Source of the DNA: Desulfuromusa kysingii
Lineage (GTDB): Bacteria > Desulfobacterota > Desulfuromonadia > Desulfuromonadales > Geopsychrobacteraceae
DNA: 64,000 bases
Assembly: GCF_900107645.1 (NCBI RefSeq)
Contig: NZ_FNQN01000004.1
Span: 62,001 to 126,000, forward strand
Direction: 5' to 3'
The notes below the pieces were generated by a model, which saw nothing but the letters and a program-made list of their open reading frames with translations, made no database searches and was not told the origin of the DNA. Shown here piece after piece: positions 1 to 11,880 of this stretch; positions within the stretch are counted from its first letter, which is position 1, and each line of letters begins with the position of its first letter. The position numbers were made by a program, and so were the translations under genes.

Positions 1-2
1 CG

Positions 3-1673
3 GACTTGTTGCCGCACCTGTTGCTCAACCGCTCACAGCGCCGTGCAAACTGGCCACTGTGGCTGTTGTTCACCGGCCTGTTGCTGACCCTGATTGCCCT
101 CGCCGGCCCCACTTGGAAAAAACAACCCCAACCGCTATTGCGTCAACAATCAGCCTTAATCGTTCTCCTGGATCTTTCCCGCTCGATGCATGCTGCAGAT
201 TTGCAGCCAAATCGACTGCAGCGGGCACGGCTAAAGGTGAAAGATATTCTCCGCCAGAGACGCGAAGGCCAGACCGCACTCATCGTCTTTGCTGGAGACG
301 CTTTTGTGGTTACCCCGTTGACCGATGACACCCACACCATTGAATTGCTCCTCAATAGCCTCGACCCGGAACTGATGCCGGTACAAGGGAGCAATCCGGT
401 ACGGGCGATGGAGTTGGGAGCAGAACTACTCCAACGTGCCGGGCTAGATCAGGGAGTCCTGCTGCTGGTGACTGATGAGGATCATCCTGAAAAAAGCGAA
501 GCCACAGCAGCTAAACTTAAGCAGCAGGGGTTAGAACTGGACGTTCTCGGCGTAGGAACCCCGGAGGGGGCACCCATCCCCATGGCCGATGGCGGATTTT
601 ACAAAAACTCACAGGGGGACATGGTCCTACCACAATTGAATCAGCCCGGACTGCGTCAGCTCGCCACTGCAGGGGGAGGTCAATATCGGCAACTCCAGAC
701 CGACGACAGTGATTTTCGGCAACTTTTAAGCACCATCGACAATCACCGTCTTGATCTCAACAAACAGGAAACGACGCGACAAGGAGACCGTTGGCAGGAG
801 GCAGGCATCTGGTTACTCTGGCCTCTGGCTCTATTATCAGCGTGCGCTTTCCGGCGCGGCTGGTTAGCCGTATTCACCTTGTTGCTGTTGTTACCACCGA
901 CAGCCGAGGCTGCAAGTTGGCAAGATCTCTGGCAGCGCCCAGATCAACAGGCATTCAATGAGTTTAAAAGTAAAAATTACGATGCCGCCGCCAGTCGCTT
1001 TGAAGATCCACGTTGGAAAGCCAGCGCCCTCTATCGCTCCGATCATTACGAAGAGGCTCTTAAAGCCCTCCCTAAACCTAAGAATGCAGATGACTGGTAC
1101 AATCGGGGAAATATTCAGGCGCAATCAGGGCGTCTCCCTGAAGCGCTAAAATCTTATGATCAAGCTCTGCAATTGAATTCCAACCATGAGGACGCCAAAA
1201 TCAACCGAAAACTGGTCGAGGAGACCCTTCAGCAACAACAGCAACAACAGCAACAGCAACAGCAACAGCAGAATCAAAACCAACAAGACAAAAATCAACA
1301 AGGTCAGAATCAGCAGGACCAGAATGAACAACAATCACAAGATCAATCGGCGCAACAACAATCTTCAACTGCGCAACCACAGGGGCAACCGGACCCGTCT
1401 CCAGCAACAGACAAAGAGACTGAAAAGGGGCAACAACAGCCTCAGCAGAACGTCGCTGAACCGATCAAAGAAATCACAAGCGACAATCAAGAGAACCAAG
1501 AAGGACAACAACAACCTGCTGCGACAGCGACTGGCGATAAAACTGCTGAGCAGCGGGAATTACAGCAGTGGTTGCGTCGCATACCTGATGATCCCGGGGA
1601 GCTGATGCGGCGTAAATTTCTATATCAATACCGCCAACGCGGTCAACAATTGGAGAGTGATCGACCATGGTAA
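3..1673 (+). CDS. BatB/BatC-type fusion: VWA domain plus TPR membrane protein (5' end cut by window)
   Basis: The reading frame is open to the left edge, so the true start lies outside the window. Residue numbers count from the TTG at position 6. A membrane segment (about 16-36) precedes a von Willebrand A domain whose MIDAS motif DLSRS (56-60) is intact. Further hydrophobic segments lie at about 265-305, then a TPR unit (about 363-397), then a Gln-rich tail to about 520. VWA, membrane and TPR parts correspond to the separate BatB and BatC proteins of Bat (Bacteroides aerotolerance) clusters, here in one chain. The stop overlaps the start of the BatD gene, so they are co-transcribed. The family is linked to stress or aerotolerance and to MoxR ATPases; the exact role here is inferred. 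Confidence 0.85.
   Translation, partial: DLLPHLLLNRSQRRANWPLWLLFTGLLLTLIALAGPTWKKQPQPLLRQQSALIVLLDLSRSMHAADLQPNRLQRARLKVKDILRQRREGQTALIVFAGDAFVVTPLTDDTHTIELLLNSLDPELMPVQGSNPVRAMELGAELLQRAGLDQGVLLLVTDEDHPEKSEATAAKLKQQGLELDVLGVGTPEGAPIPMADGGFYKNSQGDMVLPQLNQPGLRQLATAGGGQYRQLQTDDSDFRQLLSTIDNHRLDLNKQETTRQGDRWQEAGIWLLWPLALLSACAFRRGWLAVFTLLLLLPPTAEAASWQDLWQRPDQQAFNEFKSKNYDAAASRFEDPRWKASALYRSDHYEEALKALPKPKNADDWYNRGNIQAQSGRLPEALKSYDQALQLNSNHEDAKINRKLVEETLQQQQQQQQQQQQQQNQNQQDKNQQGQNQQDQNEQQSQDQSAQQQSSTAQPQGQPDPSPATDKETEKGQQQPQQNVAEPIKEITSDNQENQEGQQQPAATATGDKTAEQRELQQWLRRIPDDPGELMRRKFLYQYRQRGQQLESDRPW
1229..1360 (+). repeat. CAA/CAG triplet-rich tract coding poly-Gln
   Basis: The DNA is an almost pure run of CAA and CAG codons from about 1229 to 1275. 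It is followed by a degenerate CAA/CAG/AAT/GAT-rich stretch. It encodes the Gln/Asn-rich linker of the BatB/BatC fusion. Such tracts can slip during replication in units of three, changing linker length without breaking the frame. Confidence 0.85.
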
Positions 1674-3412
1674 AACGGACTTTTTGCATTATTCTAATCC
1701 TGTTGTTGTCCCCACTGAGTCTGCTGGCGGCTCAGGTCTCAGCCGTTGCTGATCGTGACCGGATCGGCGCAGGAGAGAGCTTGCAACTTGAATTGCGCGT
1801 TCAAGGGAGCGCCGAAGACGATCCCGACCTGCGCCCCTTGGATGAAAACTGGGACATTCTCAACCGCTCCCAGAGCAAACAGATGCAAATTATCAACGGC
1901 AAGATCAGCCACTCACTGGTCATTAGTCTCGCCTTGATGCCCCGCCATACTGGAGAGTTGGAGATTCCTTCTATTTGTTTTGGCAGTGACTGCACCATCC
2001 CATTGCCGATTCAGGTCAGTGATGCTACGGCAACGCCAGAAACCGAAGCAGGAAAACTCCTGCTGGAAGCTGAGGTCACACCTCGTCAAGCCCTAGCTGG
2101 CTCCCAGCTGTTATTAACCGTTCGCGTTCTACACCGGGTCGACCTGGCACAAGCGAGTTTGAGCGACCCTCAACCGCAGGGAGTCGATGCGGAAATACAA
2201 AAACTCGGTGAAGACCATACTTATGAAACCCGCCGTAATGGCTACCGCTACCAAGCTGTCGAGCGTCGTTACGCACTCTTTGCCCACCAAGCTGGAACCC
2301 TTCAGATCCCGGCGTTGCAGCTCGATGCCAAGGTTGCGACAACTCGTTCCAGCTTCGACCCTTTCAGCAGATCAATCCAATCACTCCGGCGCTCGACTCA
2401 ACCGATCGATATCGAGATCAGCCCGATTCCCGGAGATCTGGGCAGCCGTGAGTGGCTACCGACAAGCAATCTAACCCTGGAGGATGATTGGCAAACGCAC
2501 CCACCGCAATTACGCGTTGGTGAACCCGCCACCAGAACATTAACGTTAAGCGCAGCGGGATTGCTATCCGCCCATTTACCAGAACTCAACATCGCCGTAC
2601 CAACGGACTGGAAGAGCTATCCAGACCAACCGAATCGCAGCGATGCTGTCGATACAGATGGTGTGATTGGCACACTACAACAAAAAATCGCCCTGGTGCC
2701 GACGCAACCCGGAGAGGTCGAGCTGCCAGCGATCGACCTTGACTGGTACGATACCCGGGCTCAGCAGTGGCGACGCGCCCACATCGAACCGTTGCGAGTA
2801 TCAGTCGCTCCTGCCGCTGCGGGAACGGCCCCGGTAAACCTTGCGCCGCAAACGGCTTCCTCGCCCGTCGCCCCAGATCCCCTCAAAAGTCATAATCTCC
2901 CCGCTTCACAACAACCACACTTGGAGACCACACAGACAACATCCTCAGCGCAATTCTGGCCTTGGTTGAGTCTGATACTTGCCCTTGGTTGGCTTCTCAG
3001 CCTGATATTTTTCTGGTGGCAGAGACGGCAGTTGCAGCCCCGAAAGATGTCAAAAAAACAAAATAATCAGTTAAAAATCACCCAAGAGAAGGATGCTTAT
3101 AATGCAATTTTGACCGCTGCCAACCAGAATAATCCTAAGGCCGCTCGTGACGCTCTGTCTGCTTGGAGCCGTTTGCACTGGCCAGGGTCCGAACCCTGGG
3201 ATCTGGATCTGATGGCCAAAAACTGCGGTGATCCCCTTGCCAGCGAATTAAGAAAGTTGGGGCAGGCGTTATACGCGAAAAATGCTCCTAGCTGGCGGGG
3301 AGAAGGATTAACGGAGGCACTACGTCACTCTCTGCAGTCGAGAACAAATCCGTCACAACAGGAGGATCTCCCCTCACTCTATCCGGCAACAAAGGGATCG
3401 ACACCAAAATAA
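1667..3412 (+). CDS. batD: BatD family protein
   Basis: This 581-residue protein has an N-terminal signal sequence (about 1-22), a long beta-rich periplasmic region, one membrane helix (about 429-450) and a cytoplasmic tail. That is the BatD (oxygen tolerance) layout. The ATG lies within the last codons of the upstream VWA/TPR gene, so the two are translationally coupled. BatD proteins are thought to work with the VWA proteins of the same cluster at the membrane; the biochemical role is unknown. A hairpin follows the stop codon. Confidence 0.85.
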   Translation: MVKRTFCIILILLLSPLSLLAAQVSAVADRDRIGAGESLQLELRVQGSAEDDPDLRPLDENWDILNRSQSKQMQIINGKISHSLVISLALMPRHTGELEIPSICFGSDCTIPLPIQVSDATATPETEAGKLLLEAEVTPRQALAGSQLLLTVRVLHRVDLAQASLSDPQPQGVDAEIQKLGEDHTYETRRNGYRYQAVERRYALFAHQAGTLQIPALQLDAKVATTRSSFDPFSRSIQSLRRSTQPIDIEISPIPGDLGSREWLPTSNLTLEDDWQTHPPQLRVGEPATRTLTLSAAGLLSAHLPELNIAVPTDWKSYPDQPNRSDAVDTDGVIGTLQQKIALVPTQPGEVELPAIDLDWYDTRAQQWRRAHIEPLRVSVAPAAAGTAPVNLAPQTASSPVAPDPLKSHNLPASQQPHLETTQTTSSAQFWPWLSLILALGWLLSLIFFWWQRRQLQPRKMSKKQNNQLKITQEKDAYNAILTAANQNNPKAARDALSAWSRLHWPGSEPWDLDLMAKNCGDPLASELRKLGQALYAKNAPSWRGEGLTEALRHSLQSRTNPSQQEDLPSLYPATKGSTPK

Positions 3413-3416
3413 AAAC

Positions 3417-3450
3417 AAAGCCCAGCAGTTGGTGCAACCGTTGGGCTTTC
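3417..3450. terminator. Intrinsic terminator between converging batD and CorC-like genes
   Basis: AAAGCCCA at 3417-3424 pairs with TGGGCTTT at 3442-3449, with an inner GTTG/CAAC helix. It lies just after the batD stop and before the end of the converging minus-strand gene, so it may serve both. The T-tract is weak. Confidence 0.65.
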
Positions 3451-3505
3451 TTGCTTCAGTTTCGGCGACGCTTTGCTACTTAAAAAAGCAACAGCAAGAG
3501 ACGAT

Positions 3506-4762
3506 CTATACTTTGGGGGAAGTAATCACCAGTTCAATCTCTTCAATCCGCCGATCTTCCATCCGCCGCACCCGAAACTTGAGATTTCCCTCCTCGCAGG
3601 TATCACCTTCGACGGGGATTTTTCCCATAATCTGCAATAAGTGGCCAGCCAGGGTGGTTACATGTTCTTCCGGTAGATGTAAATTAAAGCGCCGGTTGAC
3701 CTCGCGCAGAGGGAGAACGGCATCAAGCAGATAATGCCCTGGTCCCAGCTCCCTGAAACCAACTTCGGCAATATCGTATTCATCGTGAATTTCACCGACA
3801 ATCTCCTCGACCACATCTTCGAGGGTGACAATCCCCTCCATCCCACCGTACTCATCAACAACAATGGCTAGATGCTCACGCTTCTTACGAAAACTTTGCA
3901 GTAACACGCCAATCCGCTTCGATTCCGGGACATAATAGGGACTACGACATAACTCTTTGAGAGAGAATTTTTCCACCGGGCCGACATAACCAAGGATATC
4001 TTTGGAATGGATGACTCCGATAATTGTATCGAGATTATCATTGAACACCGGAAAACGTGAATGGCGGGCGTCTCGGGCAATAGCGAGAACCTCTTTATAT
4101 TGTGCGGAGATGTCGACACCGGTAACCTCAGTCCTCGGGATCATGATGTCGCGCACACGTGTTTCTGACAGATCAAAAATGCCGTACAACATCTTCCGTT
4201 GTTCCGCCGCGACAACACCGGATTCCTCTCCGACTTCAATCATCGCCCGGATCTCATCTTCAGAAACAGAAAAGCTTTCCGCATTTTTTTTGCGGATCAT
4301 ACTTGTCATCAACCGAGAAATTGAAGAGACCACAAAGATGAGCGGAGCGAGAACCCAGACCACAAAACGGATGGGATTCAGCACCAGAAAAGACATTTTC
4401 TCCGGATATTGCGCTGCATACGTCTTGGGACAGACTTCAGCAAATATCAGCACGATAGGGGTCAGGATCAACACTGTGAACAATTCACCTTGCTCACCAA
4501 AGTAGCTGACAAAAAGTCCGGTAGCAATAACCGATGCAGCAATATTCACCAGATTGTTGCCAATCAGGATTCCACTTAAGAGGCGGTCAGGGTTATCCAA
4601 CAGTTTGGCGAGCTTGTCAGCATTGCGATGTTGTTTCTGTTGCAGAAAAAGCACTCTCAATTTATCGAGAGACAGTAGCGCAGTCTCCGAACCGGAAAAA
4701 AAACCAGAAAAGACCAGCAGTAGCAGCAAGACCAGCAAGCGCCACGTTATTTCGTCAGTCAT
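3506..4762 (-). CDS. CNNM/CorC (HlyC) family membrane protein with CBS pair
   Basis: This 418-residue protein has the three-part layout of the family. A CNNM/DUF21 transmembrane domain (about 1-190) starts with a hydrophobic segment and the motif FSGSETALLS. A CBS pair follows (about 205-320, beginning near MIPRTEV), then a C-terminal CorC_HlyC domain (about 340-415). Family members are linked to magnesium or cobalt efflux and resistance; substrate is not shown by sequence. It is a single gene between a converging terminator and a structured intergenic element, so it probably has its own promoter. Confidence 0.88.
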   Translation of the reverse strand: MTDEITWRLLVLLLLLVFSGFFSGSETALLSLDKLRVLFLQQKQHRNADKLAKLLDNPDRLLSGILIGNNLVNIAASVIATGLFVSYFGEQGELFTVLILTPIVLIFAEVCPKTYAAQYPEKMSFLVLNPIRFVVWVLAPLIFVVSSISRLMTSMIRKKNAESFSVSEDEIRAMIEVGEESGVVAAEQRKMLYGIFDLSETRVRDIMIPRTEVTGVDISAQYKEVLAIARDARHSRFPVFNDNLDTIIGVIHSKDILGYVGPVEKFSLKELCRSPYYVPESKRIGVLLQSFRKKREHLAIVVDEYGGMEGIVTLEDVVEEIVGEIHDEYDIAEVGFRELGPGHYLLDAVLPLREVNRRFNLHLPEEHVTTLAGHLLQIMGKIPVEGDTCEEGNLKFRVRRMEDRRIEEIELVITSPKV

Positions 4763-4825
4763 TTATCCCCATGCTCCAAAGAGAATCTGATAGCTCAATT
4801 ATTCAGCATAAAAGCCTTAAGCCGT

Positions 4826-5011
4826 GAATCTTAGCGCAAACTCTCCGAAAGGGAAAGGACTTGCTTTCCCTAAGGTGGCAATAAACCCGTCACTGTTACA
4901 CAACATACAGGGTCGGTTTAGAAGGAGAGGAATTTCCAAGGACTTATACGCCAGACCGCTGCGGCTGAGAACCGGCGGCTGCATCTTCAATCCGTTACCT
5001 CCGGCGGCCAC
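4826..5011 (+). ncRNA. Structured non-coding element, HEARO/OMEGA-like candidate
   Basis: On the plus strand, CTCTCC (4841-4846) pairs with GGAGAG (4924-4929). This helix encloses two hairpins: GGGAAAG/CTTTCCC (4851-4857/4864-4870) and AAACC...CTGT/ACAG...GGTTT (4883-4896/4907-4919). Together they form a three-way junction. The 3' part is GC-rich, repeats CCGGCGGC, and ends next to a GTGA (5012-5015) inside the last codons of the DEAD-box gene. HEARO elements (IsrB-type OMEGA RNAs) are reported to insert just 5' of ATGA or GTGA. No HNH or IsrB gene is nearby. The structure is seen directly; the family assignment is a hypothesis, as are the outer boundaries. Confidence 0.4.
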
Positions 5012-6272
5012 GTGATGCTGGTTTTGAACTTTTTGAGCGATCTTTCTTTTGCCAGTCACCTTCTTGTGGTTGTCCCCGTTTGGCTTTTATTTTTTTCGGC
5101 TTTTTCGGCTTTAGCTTGGTCGGACGTGTCAACGGCACTTTATGCGTCGGCACAAACCCTGCTTCAACCTCCCGGGTCAAAGTTCGGTTAAGCAATGATT
5201 CAATCACCGCGAGCTGATTAACCTCATCGGCACTCACCAATGAAATGCCCTGCCCTGTCAACCCAGCTCGACCAGTACGACCGACGCGATGAATATAATC
5301 CTCAGCAACCTTGGGCAGGTCAAAGTTGACGACCAAAGGAAGCCCATTGATATCTAATCCACGTGCAGCAATATCGGTCGCGACTAAGATACGCACCTTA
5401 TTCTGTTTAAAAGCTGAAAGGACACGGGCACGGACCCCTTGACTTTTATCTCCATGAATAGCTGCCGCAGAAAGATTATCATTTTTAAGGTGATGAACTA
5501 ACGCATCGGCACCCTTCTTGGTCTTGGTAAACACCAGGATTGAAGACCAGTCGTTACGAGAGATTAGATAGCTTAAAAGCTGGGCTTTCTTCTTCTTATC
5601 AACTTCGTAAACCCATTGTTGAACACCTATCGCCGTGGAATTCTTCGGGCTGACATCAATCAACTGTGGCTGGTTGAAAAATGTTTGCCCTAACGCCCTG
5701 ATCTCAGCAGAAAAGGTCGCGGAAAAAAGGAGGTTCTGGCGCTGGTTCGGCAATAATTTCAGGATCGCCTTAAGCTGGTCACGAAACCCCATATCGAGCA
5801 TACGATCCGCTTCATCTAAAACCAGCGTTTCGACAGCAGTCAAACGGAGCGCATTCTGGGCATGGAGATCGAGTAACCTTCCGGGCGTGGCCACCAACAG
5901 ATCGACCCCTTTGCACATTCTCATCATTTGTGGATTGATCTTCACCCCGCCATAAACCACAGCGGTCTTAAGTGACATGAAGCAACTGTAAGCGGCAACA
6001 TTATCTGCAACCTGTTGTGCCAGTTCTCGTGTCGGCGTCAGCACCAGCACCCGGACATGATTCGCTTTGGCTTTAGGCCCAGTGCTCAAACGTTGCAGCA
6101 GAGGAAGAATAAAGCCAGCGGTTTTACCGGTACCAGTGGAAGCCGTGGCCATCAAATCCCGCCCATGAAGAATAGTAGGTATTACTTTTTTTTGGATCGG
6201 AGTCGGCTCGACATAACCCTGTGCAGCAATAGCTTTAAGGATCGATTCGGAAAAACCAAAAGTAGAAAACAT
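4995..6272 (-). CDS. DEAD-box ATP-dependent RNA helicase, RhlE-like
   Basis: A 425-residue RNA helicase with all core motifs: Q motif (PTPIQ), Walker A (STGTGKT), Ia (PTRELAQQ), DEAD, SAT, V (ATDIAARGLD) and VI (HRVGRTGRAG). A short basic tail rich in Lys and Arg follows the core, as in RhlE-type enzymes used in ribosome assembly and mRNA remodelling. The last codons (Arg-Gly-Arg-Arg-Arg and stop) abut the structured element described at 4826-5011, which may have supplied the present C-terminus. RhlE cannot be separated from other short DEAD-box paralogues by sequence alone. Confidence 0.9.
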   Translation of the reverse strand: MFSTFGFSESILKAIAAQGYVEPTPIQKKVIPTILHGRDLMATASTGTGKTAGFILPLLQRLSTGPKAKANHVRVLVLTPTRELAQQVADNVAAYSCFMSLKTAVVYGGVKINPQMMRMCKGVDLLVATPGRLLDLHAQNALRLTAVETLVLDEADRMLDMGFRDQLKAILKLLPNQRQNLLFSATFSAEIRALGQTFFNQPQLIDVSPKNSTAIGVQQWVYEVDKKKKAQLLSYLISRNDWSSILVFTKTKKGADALVHHLKNDNLSAAAIHGDKSQGVRARVLSAFKQNKVRILVATDIAARGLDINGLPLVVNFDLPKVAEDYIHRVGRTGRAGLTGQGISLVSADEVNQLAVIESLLNRTLTREVEAGFVPTHKVPLTRPTKLKPKKPKKIKAKRGQPQEGDWQKKDRSKSSKPASRGRRR

Positions 6273-8870
<2,598 letters not shown>

Positions 8871-9043
8871 GATCAGGACAAGACCATTCCCCGTTCAATT
8901 TAAGAGCCATGCTCTGATTGGGTCTGATACAACGGGTCTAATGTTTTCACTAACAATGCTTGGTTGAATGCCTTGGATGTTGTGAGCTCCTGTCGAAAAC
9001 AGCACCAGGGACAAACCAACCCGATTTATTTAAAAATACCCTG

Positions 9044-9535
9044 TCAGTGCATCGTTCTTGACGCCAATGCTCCGGCAAAAATCGGAGGAAGTTCTTTGGG
9101 GGGCGCGGTGTCAACTTCGAGCATCTCAATGACAAAGGTCAGCTCTTTTCCTGCCAAAGGATGATTGGAATTTAGAGTAACGGCCTCGTCAGTGACTTTA
9201 TCAATCATAAGCAGCAAGATACTGCCATCAGCCTGAGTAACCTCCAGTTGTCCACCTTCGATCAGTTCGAGGTTTTCAGGCAGATCCGCGCGGCAAATCT
9301 CTTCGATCAGGGCGGGGTTGGTCTCTCCGTACGCCTGCTCAGGGGCGATAACGACAGTTTTTGTCTCTCCCTGGAACATGCCAAGAACCGCCGTTTCAAA
9401 CCCTTTAATCACCTCACCCCGACCAATAATGAATGACAGAGGGCTGTCTTCAGGAGACGCATCGAAAATTGTTCCATCAGCGAGTTTGCCGGTATATTTA
9501 ACCGTCACAGTGTTGTTGTGAGCTGCACGAATCAT
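9044..9535 (-). CDS. FKBP-type peptidyl-prolyl cis-trans isomerase, SlyD/SlpA-like
   Basis: A 163-residue FKBP domain protein of the SlpA/SlyD type, with an inserted flap region (about 70-125) that in this family has chaperone activity. Motifs include VKYTGKLADGTIFD and GRGEVIKGFE. The His-rich metal-binding tail of SlyD is absent, which favours SlpA-like. The start is set at 9535 because AAAGAGG lies five bases upstream; the frame extends to 9595 without family similarity. No signal peptide, so cytoplasmic. Confidence 0.9.
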   Translation of the reverse strand: MIRAAHNNTVTVKYTGKLADGTIFDASPEDSPLSFIIGRGEVIKGFETAVLGMFQGETKTVVIAPEQAYGETNPALIEEICRADLPENLELIEGGQLEVTQADGSILLLMIDKVTDEAVTLNSNHPLAGKELTFVIEMLEVDTAPPKELPPIFAGALASRTMH

Positions 9536-9725
9536 GATGACCTCTTTCAATGGAGTATGTTGATTTTCCGGGGAGACACGGCCCAACCGGTTCATCCCGA
9601 AGCCGCTCTATGCATAACAAGCCAGGCTTAAGGGGTCAATGGTTTTTAACAATTCAACAGAATTCAGGACCGGATCATTCCCTGATCTGAGGATATGGAG
9701 AGCTATTGCAACAACGTTAAAATCC

Positions 9726-9755
9726 ATAGGAGCGCCAAAACACAGGCGCTCCTAT
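9726..9755 (-). terminator. Intrinsic terminator of the chemoreceptor gene
   Basis: ATAGGAGCGCC (9726-9736) and GGCGCTCCTAT (9745-9755) form a perfect 11-bp stem with an 8-base loop. It lies just downstream of the minus-strand chemoreceptor stop. A short T-run follows in the minus direction. Confidence 0.8.
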
Positions 9756-9771
9756 AAACTCAATGTGATCG

Positions 9772-11880
9772 CTAATTAAAGGAAATCTGAGGGGTATTTG
9801 TTGCGGTGATCCGTGATTCTTTGGCGCATCTGTGACTGGACCCATTGCTCTCAAGAATAAATTTATTCAGCATCTCCCGCAACTGAGACGCCTGGGAGGA
9901 GAGTTCTTCAGCCGCTGCTGCACTTTCTTCAGCGGTGGCAGTATTCTGCTGTGTCACCTGATCTATTTGGGCAAGGCCGGTTGTCACTTCACTAATCCCT
10001 TGAGCCTGTTCATTGGCAGCGGTTGAGATCTCTTTGAGAAGATCAGCGACCTTGGTGGTTCCATTGACAATCTCGTCCAACCCTGCGGCTGTCTGTTGTG
10101 CTGTCTGAGCACCACGATCGGTTAAGGCCACAGAACCTTCAATCAGCTCAGCTGTTTCCTCTGCCGCTTTAGCGCTCCGTGCCGCCAAGTTACGCACTTC
10201 TTCAGCAACGACAGCAAAGCCTTTACCATGCTGTCCGGCACGGGCGGCCTCAACCGCGGCATTCAATGCCAGGAGATTGGTCTGAAAAGCGATCTCATCG
10301 ATGACTTTAATGATTTTAGATATATTCTGCCCGGCAGCATTAATTTCATCCATGGCATTCACCATCTCTGACATCTGTTGATTGCCTTTTTCTGCTGCCT
10401 GTTTCGATTCATTGGCCAACTGGTTCGCCACGGTTGCATTTTCTGCACTGGAACGAACTTGTCCCGTCATCTCATTCATTGAAGCCGAGACTTGTTCCAA
10501 TGATGAAGCTGACTCAGTCGCCCCCTGTGAGAGAGCTTGACTGGCATCTGCGACCTGTCCTGATCCAGAGGCAATCTGCTCACCGGCAATCTGAATGCCA
10601 CCAACCATTTCCCGTAATCCTGCCAACATGGTTTTCAACGCGTTACCAAGTTGATCCCGAGGTGATGCGACCCGAATCTCCTGTGACAGATCGCCTTCCG
10701 CAATAGCTTCAGCAACACATGCGGACTGGCTGAGACTATCGGCCATAGTGTCTAGAGCTCGACCTAGTTGACCAATTTCATCTTTCTGCTGCAGATTAAG
10801 TCGGTGGCTTAAATCACCCTGAGCAATCTCTTCAGTCAACCATAGACCTTTGCGGATCGGAATGGTAATGGCTCTGGTGATAAAAATAGCCACAGTAATA
10901 CCAAGCAGCAGTGCCATCACTCCTATAGTGATAATCGCCGTTCTGGTTGACTCCGCAGAGGAGATCATTTGCTGATCCGACATGATATTTGCTTCTGTTG
11001 TCTTCGTCAGTTGATGCATCAATCCTTGCACCTGATGAAGAGCTTGTTGGGTCTCGGCTGAAAAAATCTTATTAGCTTCCCGCTGCCCCACCAACGCAGC
11101 TTTAGCTTCTGCTTGAGCCTGTTGAAACAAGACACTGATTTTAGTTAAAGTCGGCAACATTTCCTGTTTAAAGTAAACTGAAGCTGCGGGACCATCTCCC
11201 GCCGCTAAGAGTTGCCCGATATGTTCGCCCTGTTGGTGAAGATCTTCATGCGGTTTCTTTATCTGTTCCAGAATGCTTGCGATGACAGGGTTACCCGAAG
11301 CGGCATTTTTGCCACCTTCACCATAGAGAAATTTACCAAAACCGCAAAGTGTGTGGTCAAACTGGACATTCAAACTTTTATCATTATCAATAATGGCGCT
11401 CTGTACCGCACTCACCCAAGCAACATGATCGAGCTCTTTCTCGGTCAAGAATTGGGGTAAATGTGGATCAGCAGCGCGATAGACCGCTTTGATTTTACGG
11501 GCGGATTCATGCAGTTCCTTATGCGGATGTTCCAGCGCTTTGAGATCTCCAGCCAACGCCGGGACCAGAAGCTCTGCTTCCTTACGCCCCTCGCCATAAA
11601 GCCATTTTCCCAGGGCACATTGTGTGTGGTCCATCTGCACATCAAGCTTCGTGACATTGTCATCCGTCAAAAAAGCGGAAACATGCTTGACCCAATTGAG
11701 GTGATCAACTTCACGCGCGAGCAGTTCTCCACGCAGAACATTCCCAGCAGCCATTTCTTCACCATTATGGACAGTCCTTGTCAGCCCACTAATCCCCCAC
11801 AACAGAATAACAAACATAAGAATCAGTATAGAGCCGGCCAAAACAGCCATCTTTGCGCCAATTTTTAAATTCTTCAACAT
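9772..11880 (-). CDS. Methyl-accepting chemotaxis protein with two periplasmic CZB-like modules
   Basis: This 702-residue chemoreceptor has membrane helices at about 10-33 and 314-336, then a HAMP region and a long cytoplasmic signalling domain. The signalling tip ([15 protein letters not shown]) is conserved. The periplasmic part carries two similar modules, each with His, HxxC and a HxxxH-like pair: H60, H85, C88, H118/H120/H124, and H152, H176, C179, H211, H215. This resembles the CZB (chemoreceptor zinc-binding) 3His/1Cys pattern in duplicate, so zinc or a zinc-dependent signal is a reasonable ligand guess. It is a single gene ended by a strong terminator. Confidence 0.9.
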   Translation of the reverse strand: MLKNLKIGAKMAVLAGSILILMFVILLWGISGLTRTVHNGEEMAAGNVLRGELLAREVDHLNWVKHVSAFLTDDNVTKLDVQMDHTQCALGKWLYGEGRKEAELLVPALAGDLKALEHPHKELHESARKIKAVYRAADPHLPQFLTEKELDHVAWVSAVQSAIIDNDKSLNVQFDHTLCGFGKFLYGEGGKNAASGNPVIASILEQIKKPHEDLHQQGEHIGQLLAAGDGPAASVYFKQEMLPTLTKISVLFQQAQAEAKAALVGQREANKIFSAETQQALHQVQGLMHQLTKTTEANIMSDQQMISSAESTRTAIITIGVMALLLGITVAIFITRAITIPIRKGLWLTEEIAQGDLSHRLNLQQKDEIGQLGRALDTMADSLSQSACVAEAIAEGDLSQEIRVASPRDQLGNALKTMLAGLREMVGGIQIAGEQIASGSGQVADASQALSQGATESASSLEQVSASMNEMTGQVRSSAENATVANQLANESKQAAEKGNQQMSEMVNAMDEINAAGQNISKIIKVIDEIAFQTNLLALNAAVEAARAGQHGKGFAVVAEEVRNLAARSAKAAEETAELIEGSVALTDRGAQTAQQTAAGLDEIVNGTTKVADLLKEISTAANEQAQGISEVTTGLAQIDQVTQQNTATAEESAAAAEELSSQASQLREMLNKFILESNGSSHRCAKESRITATNTPQISFN

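Noticed and set aside
1186-1605. Alternative-frame 139-codon ORF in the poly-Gln region
   Set aside because: It is a shadow of the repetitive tract in another frame and is rich in Asn and Ser for that reason.
4835-4920. GEMM-I (c-di-GMP) riboswitch
   Set aside because: GCAAAC and a GAAA loop are present, but the ACGCAAAGCC block and the second-half GGGTTACC are missing, and no plus-strand gene lies downstream.
4817-5059. 80-codon minus-strand frame over the structured intergenic element
   Set aside because: It overlaps the helicase C-terminus in another frame, covers the stem-loops symmetrically and has no recognised domain. The base pairing explains the conservation better than coding.
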